From positions 1 to 64,000 of the forward strand of contig CAKZIN010000032.1 of the NCBI GenBank assembly GCA_936933955.1: a stretch of 64,000 nucleotides of DNA. The letters are read 5' to 3'. How positions within the stretch are numbered: position 1 is the stretch's first letter; the number at the start of each line of letters is the position of its first letter. The notes below the pieces were generated by a model. It was given only the letters and a program-made list of their open reading frames with translations, searched no databases and was not told the DNA's origin. Source of the DNA: an uncultured Sphingopyxis sp. GTDB lineage: Bacteria > Pseudomonadota > Alphaproteobacteria > Sphingomonadales > Sphingomonadaceae. Both the position numbers and the translations under genes were made by a program. Positions 58,019-64,000 of the stretch are shown here, piece after piece.

Positions 58019-58036
58019 ACATACCGTTCGGTATGT
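58019..58036. promoter_or_regulatory. Palindromic operator of the TetR-family gene
   Basis: ACATACCG-TT-CGGTATGT is a palindrome with perfect 8-base arms that overlaps the first ATG of the TetR gene (58033). The TACCG/CGGTA form is typical of TetR-family operators, and its position fits autoregulation. If the true start is the second ATG (58045), the site lies just upstream of it. Confidence 0.75.
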
Positions 58037-58671
58037 TTCTCTTGATGACCGAGCCTCGCTCCCCAGCTCGCCGGCAGCCTCGCGCTCTCGCGACGCGGCA
58101 GCGGCTGATCGCTGCGGTGGTCGAGCTGGTGCGCGCGCAGGGCTACGCGGCGACGTCGGTCGAGCAGCTCTGCGCGCATGCAGGCGCGACGAAGGGCGCG
58201 TTCTTCCACCATTTCGAGAGCAAGGAAGCGCTCGCCCGCGCCGCCGTCGACTACTGGGGGGCGCGCGCCGACGAGCTGTTCGCCACGCCCGAGACCCGCG
58301 ATCCGGTGGAGCGCATCTTTGCCTATCTCGACGCAAGGGTGGCGATGATGACCGGCGACCTCGGCGGTGCGAGCTGCCTGGCGGGTACGCTGCTGCAGGA
58401 GGTTCACGCGAGCAGCGAGCCACTGCGCGCAGCGGCCGGCGCGGCGGTGCTCGGCCACGCCGCCTCGCTCGAGCGCGAATGCGACGCCGCGCTGACCGCC
58501 GCGGGCGTGCGCTGGACCGACGGCGCGAGCGTCGCACGCTTCATCCAGACGGTGGTCCAGGGGAGCTTCATCCTCGCCAAAGCGGCCGGCGACGCCACCG
58601 CCGCGCAGGAGCCGATGGCGCACCTGCGCCGCTATCTCGCGATGATTTTCCAGAGGGAGGACATGTTGTGA
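58033..58671 (+). CDS. TetR family transcriptional regulator
   Basis: A 212-residue (or 208 from the second ATG at 58045) repressor. The N-terminal HTH domain reads TRQRLIAAVVELVRAQGYAATSVEQLCAHAGATKGAFFHHFESKEALARAAV, about residues 21-72, and a helical ligand-binding domain follows. It resembles the TetR_C_16-type group found with detox genes. Neither start has a strong Shine-Dalgarno, so the message may be leaderless or poorly translated. The VOC gene start overlaps the stop. It probably controls the VOC and DUF1428 genes behind it through the palindrome. Confidence 0.9.
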   Translation: MFLLMTEPRSPARRQPRALATRQRLIAAVVELVRAQGYAATSVEQLCAHAGATKGAFFHHFESKEALARAAVDYWGARADELFATPETRDPVERIFAYLDARVAMMTGDLGGASCLAGTLLQEVHASSEPLRAAAGAAVLGHAASLERECDAALTAAGVRWTDGASVARFIQTVVQGSFILAKAAGDATAAQEPMAHLRRYLAMIFQREDML

Positions 58672-59120
58672 ACGGCCTCAACACTGCGCCGAAGATGATC
58701 TTCATCAACCTGCCGGTGACCGACCTGCCCCGCGCCAAGGCGTTTTACGAGGCGATCGGGTTCGAGAACGAGCCGCGCTTTTCCGACGATACCGCCGCCG
58801 CAATGCGCTGGAGCGAGACGATCAACGTGATGCTGCTGACCCACGCCAAGTGGGCGAGCTTCACCACACGTCCGATTCCGCCCGCGACCTCAAGCGAGGT
58901 GATGCTAGCCTTCACCCTCGATAGCCGCGCGGCGGTGGATGCGGTGGTGGAGCGCGCGGTGGTGGCGGGCGGACAGGGTGATCCCAACCCGCCCGAAGAT
59001 CACGGCTTCATGTACCAGCGCGGCTTTGCCGATCCCGACGGACACCTGTGGGAGCCATTCTGGATGGACCCCGCCGCCGCCGAACGGGGCCCCTCCGACA
59101 CGGCTCAGAACCGCGGCTGA
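58668..59120 (+). CDS. VOC family protein (glyoxalase/bleomycin-resistance fold)
   Basis: A 150-residue vicinal-oxygen-chelate protein. The N-terminal FINLPVTDLPRAKAFYEAIGF and the C-terminal FADPDGHLWEPFWMDP match the family; the latter carries a histidine/glutamate pair suitable for metal binding. Substrate unknown; glyoxalase, dioxygenase or drug-binding roles are all possible. The GTG start overlaps the TetR stop and has GGGAGG seven bases before. Confidence 0.87.
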   Translation: MNGLNTAPKMIFINLPVTDLPRAKAFYEAIGFENEPRFSDDTAAAMRWSETINVMLLTHAKWASFTTRPIPPATSSEVMLAFTLDSRAAVDAVVERAVVAGGQGDPNPPEDHGFMYQRGFADPDGHLWEPFWMDPAAAERGPSDTAQNRG

Positions 59121-59162
59121 GCGGGTCACTCAAGAACGAAATACCTCGAAAAGGAGAGACGC

Positions 59163-59546
59163 ATGCAGTATCTCGACGCGATGATTTCCGCCGTGCCACG
59201 CGGAAATCGTGAGCAATTCCTCGCTCACGCACGGATGGCCGACGCGGTTTTCCTCGAAAAGGGCGCGCTCCGTGTGGTCGAATGCTGGGGCGATGATGTC
59301 CCCAACGGCAAACTCACCGACCTGCGCATGGCAGTCAAGGCGGAGGCCGAGGAAGAGGTCGTGCTCAGCTGGATCGAATGGCCCGACAAGGCGACCCGCG
59401 ACGCCGCGTGGGCGGACATGATGGACCCGACCAAGCTCGACCCACGCATGGACCCTGCCAGGAACCCGATGCCGTTCGACGGCAAGCGCATGATCCACGG
59501 TGGTTTCGCGCCGCTGATGGATCTGGGAGCTGGTGACCGGAGCTAA
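59163..59546 (+). CDS. DUF1428 family protein
   Basis: A 127-residue protein of the DUF1428 family (ferredoxin-like dimeric alpha+beta barrel): FLEKGALRVVECWGDDVPNGKLTDLRMAVKAEAEEEVVLSWIEWPDKATRDAAW, then MPFDGKRMIHGGFAPLM. Often found with VOC and TetR genes in proteobacteria, which suggests a shared detox response. AAAGGAGAG lies just before the ATG, an excellent ribosome binding site. Confidence 0.9.
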   Translation: MQYLDAMISAVPRGNREQFLAHARMADAVFLEKGALRVVECWGDDVPNGKLTDLRMAVKAEAEEEVVLSWIEWPDKATRDAAWADMMDPTKLDPRMDPARNPMPFDGKRMIHGGFAPLMDLGAGDRS

Positions 59547-59560
59547 AGCCGCCTTACCCC

Positions 59561-59660
59561 ATGGCCCTGCGCCGGCAGGGGCCCATCACCAAAGCTCCGC
59601 AATCAACAGCGAAGCATGGTCTCGACGTCCGGAGGTGTGCCCCTGCCGGCGCAGGGGCAC
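59561..59660. repeat. Palindromic repeat pair (same family as 4684-4781)
   Basis: ATGGCCCTGCGCCGGCAGGG plus GCCCAT (59561-59586) and GTGCCCCTGCCGGCGCAGGG plus GCAC (59637-59660) are related palindromes. They share the core seen at 4684-4781 and fill the spacer between the DUF1428 gene and rho. The 24-base element next to rho may also end its message. Confidence 0.7.
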
Positions 59661-59677
59661 ATCCAATGAGGTCCGCC

Positions 59678-60934
59678 TTACTGGTTCATGCTTTCGAAGA
59701 ATTCCTCGTTCGACTTCGAACCCTTGAGCTTGTCGAGCAGGAACTCCATCGCGTCGACGGTGCCCATCTGCATGAGGATGCGGCGTAGCACCCACATCTT
59801 GGACAGCTTGGTCTTTTCGACCAGCAGCTCTTCCTTGCGCGTGCCCGATTTGCCGATGTCGATCGCCGGGAAGACGCGCTTGTCCGCCACCTTGCGGTCG
59901 AGCACGATTTCGGCGTTACCGGTGCCCTTGAACTCTTCGAAAATGACCTCGTCCATCTTCGACCCCGTATCGATCAGCGAGGTCGAGATGATGGTGAGGG
60001 AGCCCCCCTCTTCGATGTTGCGCGCCGCGCCAAAGAAGCGTTTGGGCCGCTGCAGCGCGTTGGCGTCGACACCGCCGGTCAGCACCTTGCCCGATGAAGG
60101 CACCACGGTGTTGTAAGCGCGGCCCAGCCGGGTGATGTTGTCGAGCAGGATCACCACGTCCTTCTTGTGCTCGACCAAGCGTTTGGCCTTTTCGATCACC
60201 ATTTCGGCCACTTGCACGTGGCGCGTGGCGGGTTCGTCGAAGGTCGAGCTGACCACCTCACCGTTGACCGTGCGCTGCATGTCGGTGACTTCCTCGGGCC
60301 GCTCGTCGATCAGCAGCACGATCAGATACACCTCGGGGTGATTGGCGCTGATCGCCTTGGCGATGTTCTGCATCATAATCGTCTTGCCGACGCGCGGGGG
60401 CGCCACGATCAGGCAGCGCTGGCCCTTGCCGAGCGGGGCAACGACGTCGAGGATGCGCCCGGTCTTGTCCTTGATGGTCGGGTCGTCGATCTCCAGCCGC
60501 AGCCGCTCTTCGGGGTAGAGCGGGGTAAGGTTGTCGAAATTGACGCGGTGCCGCACCGCCTCCGGCGCGTCGAAATTGACGCTGATCAGCTTGGTCAGCG
60601 CGAAGTAGCGCTCGCCATCCTTGGGCGCGCGGATCTCACCTTCGACGGTATCGCCCGTGCGGAGCCCGTGTTTGCGGACCTGATTAGGGGAGATGTAGAT
60701 GTCGTCGGGTCCGGCGAGGTAATTGGCTTCCGCGCTGCGCAGGAAGCCGAAGCCGTCGGGCAGCACCTCGATCGTGCCCGACCCGGTAATTTCCTCGCCA
60801 TCCTCGGCCATCGCCTTGAGGATCGAGAACATCAGTTCCTGCTTGCGCAGCGTGGAGGCGCCTTCGACGCCGAGGCCTTCGGCCATTTCGACCAGCTCCG
60901 CCGGAGCCTTGGTCTTCAGTTCTTTCAAATGCAT
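59678..60934 (-). CDS. rho: Transcription termination factor Rho
   Basis: A 418-residue hexameric RNA helicase that stops transcription at rho-dependent sites. The N-terminal RNA-binding domain has MHLKELKTKAPAELVEMAE and GFGFLRSAEANYLAGPDDIYIS. The P-loop is APPRVGKT (near 177-184), and the Q- and R-loop motifs LIDERPEEVTDM, NITRLGRAYNTV and LTGGVDANAL follow. The length is standard. The open frame extends 33 codons upstream but the family start is MHLKEL. The leader carries a candidate promoter and a small hairpin. Confidence 0.97.
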   Translation of the reverse strand: MHLKELKTKAPAELVEMAEGLGVEGASTLRKQELMFSILKAMAEDGEEITGSGTIEVLPDGFGFLRSAEANYLAGPDDIYISPNQVRKHGLRTGDTVEGEIRAPKDGERYFALTKLISVNFDAPEAVRHRVNFDNLTPLYPEERLRLEIDDPTIKDKTGRILDVVAPLGKGQRCLIVAPPRVGKTIMMQNIAKAISANHPEVYLIVLLIDERPEEVTDMQRTVNGEVVSSTFDEPATRHVQVAEMVIEKAKRLVEHKKDVVILLDNITRLGRAYNTVVPSSGKVLTGGVDANALQRPKRFFGAARNIEEGGSLTIISTSLIDTGSKMDEVIFEEFKGTGNAEIVLDRKVADKRVFPAIDIGKSGTRKEELLVEKTKLSKMWVLRRILMQMGTVDAMEFLLDKLKGSKSNEEFFESMNQ

Positions 60935-61258
60935 GTCATGTCCCGTGTCGGGTGTGGCTGGGGCGAGCGGCCGGCGATCGTCGGGCTTGGGGAAAGCAGA
61001 TCGGGCGAAAAGCGCGCCAACAGGCGCCGCCATTCCGGTCGTCGTGACACTGAGTTAAGCGCCCCACCCCCTTGCGTCAATGCGTTGACGGCACGGCGCA
61101 CCAGCCGCGTCGGAGTCTCTGGAATACGCATGGTCGGACCGATTGGCCGCCGAGGCAGGCCCAGCCGTCCGGTCCCGCCGAAGTGGTAGCGCGAGTGGGT
61201 GTGGCCTGCTGGAACCAGCGACTAAAGAACTCACCCATCTCAGGACGGGCGCGCCAGA
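60935..61258. other. Intergenic region between rho and the phytase gene
   Basis: About 320 bases. It carries a candidate rho promoter (61052-61080), a 110-base rho leader with a small GCGCC/GGCGC hairpin and a TTTT run two bases after it (about 61008-61027), and no open frame with family features. I found no clear terminator for the phytase gene here. Confidence 0.55.
61052..61080 (-). promoter_or_regulatory. Candidate rho promoter
   Basis: On the minus strand TTGACG (61080-61075) and TAACTC (61057-61052) are 17 bases apart. Initiation near 61045 would give a leader of about 110 bases, comparable to other rho genes that are autogenously controlled. Confidence 0.5.
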
Positions 61259-62347
61259 CTAGCGCGCGGCAGGGGTGGGTGGGGCGGCGAGTGCGGCGCG
61301 TACTCCCGCCCAGCTCACCAGCTTGAAGTTCTGCGGGCGCGGAGCGTTGTCGCCGTCCTGGGCGACAAATAGCCCCTCGCGATAGCGCGGGCCAAAGTCG
61401 CCGAGCATCAGTTCGATGCCGTCCGTCTCGCTGGTTCCGCCGATCGGTCCGCCGTTGATGCGGAAACGGCCGCGCAGCGCGCCGCTGGCGAGGTCGAGCA
61501 GGGCGTAGGCATTGTCGCCCTGGCTCGACACGACGAGCAGACCGCCGCGCTCGCCCTCAGGTGCCAACGCCAGCCCTTCGACGTCGGCTACCAGCCCCTG
61601 CGGAACGCCGACGCTGGCGAACATGACCGGGGTCGGCGCGGACTGGTTGAGGTCGATGCGCCACACACCAACATCCTCTTCACCGACGTAGAGCTGGCCG
61701 GTGCGGTCATCGACGACGCAGCCTTCGGATTGGGTGCGAAGCCTGAAGCTGCGCGTGCGTTCGAGGCGGACCGGCGCGCCGGAGCCGGCATGAATCCGCA
61801 CCTCGTCGATCCGCCCCGCCTTGGTAACGAGGTAGGCGCGGGGCATGGGGTCGTTTCCGATGCGGCCGAGGCAGAAACCATAGGCTTCGCCGTCGGCGCC
61901 CGGCACCGGCATCTCGGCCATCGGCTCAAGCGCGCCGCTTCGCGTGTCGAGCGCAAAGAACGACAGCCGCGGCTGGGTCAGGCTGTTGCGGTTCGATGCA
62001 CCGACCAGAACGATGCGGCGCCCTTGCCATGCCACCCCATCGCGCAGGTCGACATTGTTGATCTCCCCCGCCGGCGCGAAGCCCACCGCGCGCCCGTCGA
62101 GCCGATAGACGTGGATGCCCGCGCGCTTGTCGGTGCCGACGATCAGGCTCGCCGACGGATCGACCGGGTTGCGCCAGATGGCGGGGTCGTCGGCGGCGTC
62201 GGTGTTGGCGGTGCCGACCGGTTCAGTCTCGCCGCTCGCCGCGACATCGACCGCGGGGAGCGAGATGTTGTGGGGGAGCGTCGCGCACCCCCACAGGGCG
62301 GCGATGGCGCTTGCTAGCAGCAGCGGCTTGAGGGCTACGCTGCGCAT
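61259..62347 (-). CDS. Beta-propeller phytase (3-phytase), predicted lipoprotein
   Basis: A 362-residue exported calcium-dependent phytase that removes phosphate from inositol hexaphosphate. The N-terminus has a lipobox-like MRSVALKPLLLASAIAALWGC. Propeller signatures include DAADDPAIWRNPVDPSASLIVGTDKRAGIHVYRLDGR, NNVDLRDG and TQSEGCVVDDRTGQLYVGEEDVGVWRI, with acidic calcium and phosphate-site residues. The ATG overlaps the TonB receptor stop (TGATG). The pairing suggests uptake of the released phosphate or of phytate itself by the receptor. Confidence 0.92.
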   Translation of the reverse strand: MRSVALKPLLLASAIAALWGCATLPHNISLPAVDVAASGETEPVGTANTDAADDPAIWRNPVDPSASLIVGTDKRAGIHVYRLDGRAVGFAPAGEINNVDLRDGVAWQGRRIVLVGASNRNSLTQPRLSFFALDTRSGALEPMAEMPVPGADGEAYGFCLGRIGNDPMPRAYLVTKAGRIDEVRIHAGSGAPVRLERTRSFRLRTQSEGCVVDDRTGQLYVGEEDVGVWRIDLNQSAPTPVMFASVGVPQGLVADVEGLALAPEGERGGLLVVSSQGDNAYALLDLASGALRGRFRINGGPIGGTSETDGIELMLGDFGPRYREGLFVAQDGDNAPRPQNFKLVSWAGVRAALAAPPTPAAR

Positions 62348-64000
62348 CAGAAGGTGAACCGCACGCCGCCGGTGAAGCGCCGACCGAAGCGTTCCCACTC
62401 GATCGTGTATGGACTCGAGCGAACGTAGCGCCGACCCGGCTGATCGAGCAGGTTCGACGCGTCGAAATAGATCTCGAAGTTGCGGTTCACCGCGAAGCGC
62501 GCCGAGAAGTCGAGCTCGTCGTCTGCCGCCCAGTAAAAATTGCCGCCGTCGGCGGCCGGGCCATAGGCGTCGAGCCAGTCGGAACGCTTCTGATAGTTGA
62601 GCCGCAGCGACAGGCCATATTTCTCGTAATAGGCGCCGATATTGTAAACGACGTCGCTGGTGCCGGGCAGCGGCAGTATAGACCCGTCGGGGGCAGTCGC
62701 CTCCGACCAATTGAGCGTCGCGTTGGCGTTAATGCCGAACCCGCCCATCCAGTCGGGGAGGCCAAGCGAACCCGTCCACGGCTCGAGCTGGAGCTGCAGC
62801 GCCGCCTCCAGTCCCGCGATCCAGCCGCTGCCGCCGTTGGTGATGGTCGACAGCACATAGCCCGATCGATCGATCCCGCCGCTGTTGAGCACGTCGGAGT
62901 TGAAGGTGCGGCTGTCGTCGAACAGCACGTCCTCGACCCGCTTGTAGAAGCCGCCGAGCGACACGAAGCCCTGCGGCACGATATATTGTTCGAGATAGAC
63001 GTCGACGCCGTAGGCGCGCTCGGGGCGCGCCTCCGGGTTGCCGCCGGAGATGGATTGATTGGTGTCGCTGTAGGTGAAGTTGGGCCGCAGCTGATCGTAA
63101 TCGGGCCGCGCGGCGCCGCTGTTGAACGAAATCCGCAGCTTCTTGTCGTCGGCGACGTCGATGTTGAAGTGGAGGCTCGGGAACACCAGCGTCGAGTCAC
63201 TTGCCGTGCGGATCGGCGTGTTGACCCCGTTGAGCGTCACGATCGCCTCACCGCTGTTGCGCACATGCTCGACGCGCGCGCCGCCGACGATGCTGCCCCA
63301 CGACGGGCGCAGCGTCGCCATGACGTAAGCGGCGTAAACCTGCTCCTCGACATCATAGAAATTGGCCGGGATGGGGACGAAATCCTGCACCTTGTCGAGC
63401 TGTGCGACGAAGCGCCGCATGATGTCGGTGTCGAAGTGCTTGAAGTCGTACGACAGCGGGATCCGGCCGCGGAACGGCGCGTCGGTCGTCCAGTTGCCGA
63501 GGTAAGTGGTGGGGAGCCCCGCCGCGGCGAACTGTGCCGGCGTGTTGGCGAGCAGCTCGCGTTCGTTCGACTCCTTGCGTCGCAGGTCGAACTGCGTCCC
63601 GAAGCGCAGCTCCGCATCGCTAGCGAACAGGCCGGTGCGGTGGCGCAGATCGACCCGCGCGGTGAAGGCGTCGGTCGTGTCCACCGCGTCGAGCGAGCGC
63701 AGCGACGACAGCGGACGCGGATAGGCGTCGATGTTGCGGTTCTCGACGCCGCGGGCGAAGGTGCCGGCGGGGTTGAGGGTCGAGTACAGCCGCACGCGCG
63801 CCAGTTGCGGGTCGCGGAAATCATATTCGACCGTCGGGCGCTGCGTGCGCGTCGAAGGGCTGTCGAAGCGCGCTTCGCCGACGACGCTGCGATCGTCCTC
63901 GGCCCGCGTGAAGTTCAGGCGAACGGCTAGGTCGGTCGCATCGGACAGCGGCACGTCGGCGCCTGCGGTATTGCTCCAGATCGACTGGCGGAACGCGCGC
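62347..64000 (-). CDS. TonB-dependent receptor (5' end beyond window)
   Basis: The C-terminal ~551 residues of an outer-membrane TonB-dependent transporter; the plug and N-terminus lie past the right edge. Barrel features are clear: alternating amphipathic strands, YVRSSPYTIEWERFGRRFTGGVRFTF at the end with the terminal aromatic residue, and internal TBDT patterns such as FKHFDTDIMRRFVAQLDKV and LPDWMGGFGINANATLNWSEA. It is immediately upstream of, and overlaps, the phytase gene. The likely substrate is a phosphate compound or iron complex made accessible by the phytase; this is inference. No start can be seen. Confidence 0.9.
   Translation of the reverse strand, partial: RAFRQSIWSNTAGADVPLSDATDLAVRLNFTRAEDDRSVVGEARFDSPSTRTQRPTVEYDFRDPQLARVRLYSTLNPAGTFARGVENRNIDAYPRPLSSLRSLDAVDTTDAFTARVDLRHRTGLFASDAELRFGTQFDLRRKESNERELLANTPAQFAAAGLPTTYLGNWTTDAPFRGRIPLSYDFKHFDTDIMRRFVAQLDKVQDFVPIPANFYDVEEQVYAAYVMATLRPSWGSIVGGARVEHVRNSGEAIVTLNGVNTPIRTASDSTLVFPSLHFNIDVADDKKLRISFNSGAARPDYDQLRPNFTYSDTNQSISGGNPEARPERAYGVDVYLEQYIVPQGFVSLGGFYKRVEDVLFDDSRTFNSDVLNSGGIDRSGYVLSTITNGGSGWIAGLEAALQLQLEPWTGSLGLPDWMGGFGINANATLNWSEATAPDGSILPLPGTSDVVYNIGAYYEKYGLSLRLNYQKRSDWLDAYGPAADGGNFYWAADDELDFSARFAVNRNFEIYFDASNLLDQPGRRYVRSSPYTIEWERFGRRFTGGVRFTF

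Noticed and set aside
1..64000. CRISPR arrays, insertion sequences or prophage
   Set aside because: No regularly spaced repeats, transposase, integrase or phage structural genes were seen on either strand.

Overview
The window is GC-rich, almost fully coding bacterial chromosome. Gene content and order (lptC-lptA-lptB-rpoN, ftsE-ftsX, divK-like regulator, rho ... mnmE-mnmG-rsmG-parA-parB with parS sites, HIG1-type small membrane protein, DUF6489, DUF3572) point to an alphaproteobacterium, most likely a sphingomonad (Sphingomonas or a near relative). I see no prophage, insertion sequence, CRISPR array or plasmid module. The parAB/mnmE/mnmG/rsmG/rho block, with two near-perfect parS palindromes, suggests that the right third lies near the chromosome origin, although I could not find an origin itself.

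Layout. 1-3.1 kb: divergent xseA and purD, then a membrane-anchored helix-hairpin-helix protein. 3.1-5.9 kb: rpmG with an odd terminator-like leader, a secreted protein with two PPC-like repeats, and a double cold-shock-domain protein with a glycine-rich tail. 6.0-10.3 kb: RNase D-like exonuclease, LPS export (lptC, lptA, lptB) and rpoN. 10.4-14.3 kb: a ligase-associated DNA-repair helicase and exonuclease flanking a tiny membrane protein, without the expected ligase. 14.4-19.2 kb: M19 dipeptidase, aminotransferase, fused pabB-pabC and a periplasmic protein. 19.3-24.2 kb: glutaryl-CoA dehydrogenase, CaiB-type CoA-transferase, Rrf2 regulator, gluQ carrying an in-frame palindromic insert, HIG1 protein and cobalamin adenosyltransferase. 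24.2-28.3 kb: egtB-egtD (ergothioneine), 3-hydroxyacyl-CoA dehydrogenase and alpha/beta hydrolase. 28.3-30.7 kb: a tight operon of a GntA-like (YqcI/YcgG) protein, a DUF1989 protein and a TupA-like ATP-grasp protein, led by a strong hairpin that covers the first ribosome binding site. 30.6-36.2 kb: nucleoside transporter, YhhQ-type transporter, argB, YggT, folD, a lipoprotein and MarC. 36.2-41.5 kb: OmpA lipoprotein, CorC/HlyC protein, divK, DUF3572, HAD, RidA and hisC. 41.5-46.6 kb: acyltransferase, DUF218, ftsX, ftsE, zinc-ribbon protein and MATE exporter. 46.7 kb: tRNA-Leu(GAG). 46.8-51.2 kb: a three-gene chaperone-usher-like pilus locus with a DUF4402 subunit. 51.4-57.9 kb: parB, parA, rsmG, mnmG, mnmE, DUF6489 and TerC. 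58.0-59.5 kb: TetR, VOC and DUF1428 cassette. 59.7-64 kb: rho, then a beta-propeller phytase behind a TonB-dependent receptor that runs off the right edge.

Many genes are translationally coupled (ATGA, GTGA or TTGA overlaps). At least three families of short intergenic palindromes are scattered through the window, and a copy of one of them lies inside gluQ. The most interesting points are the gluQ in-frame insert, the GntA-like/DUF1989/ATP-grasp operon with its RBS hairpin, the minimal DUF4402 pilus locus with a terminator between subunit and chaperone, the terminator-like hairpin in the rpmG leader, and parS embedded in rsmG codons.
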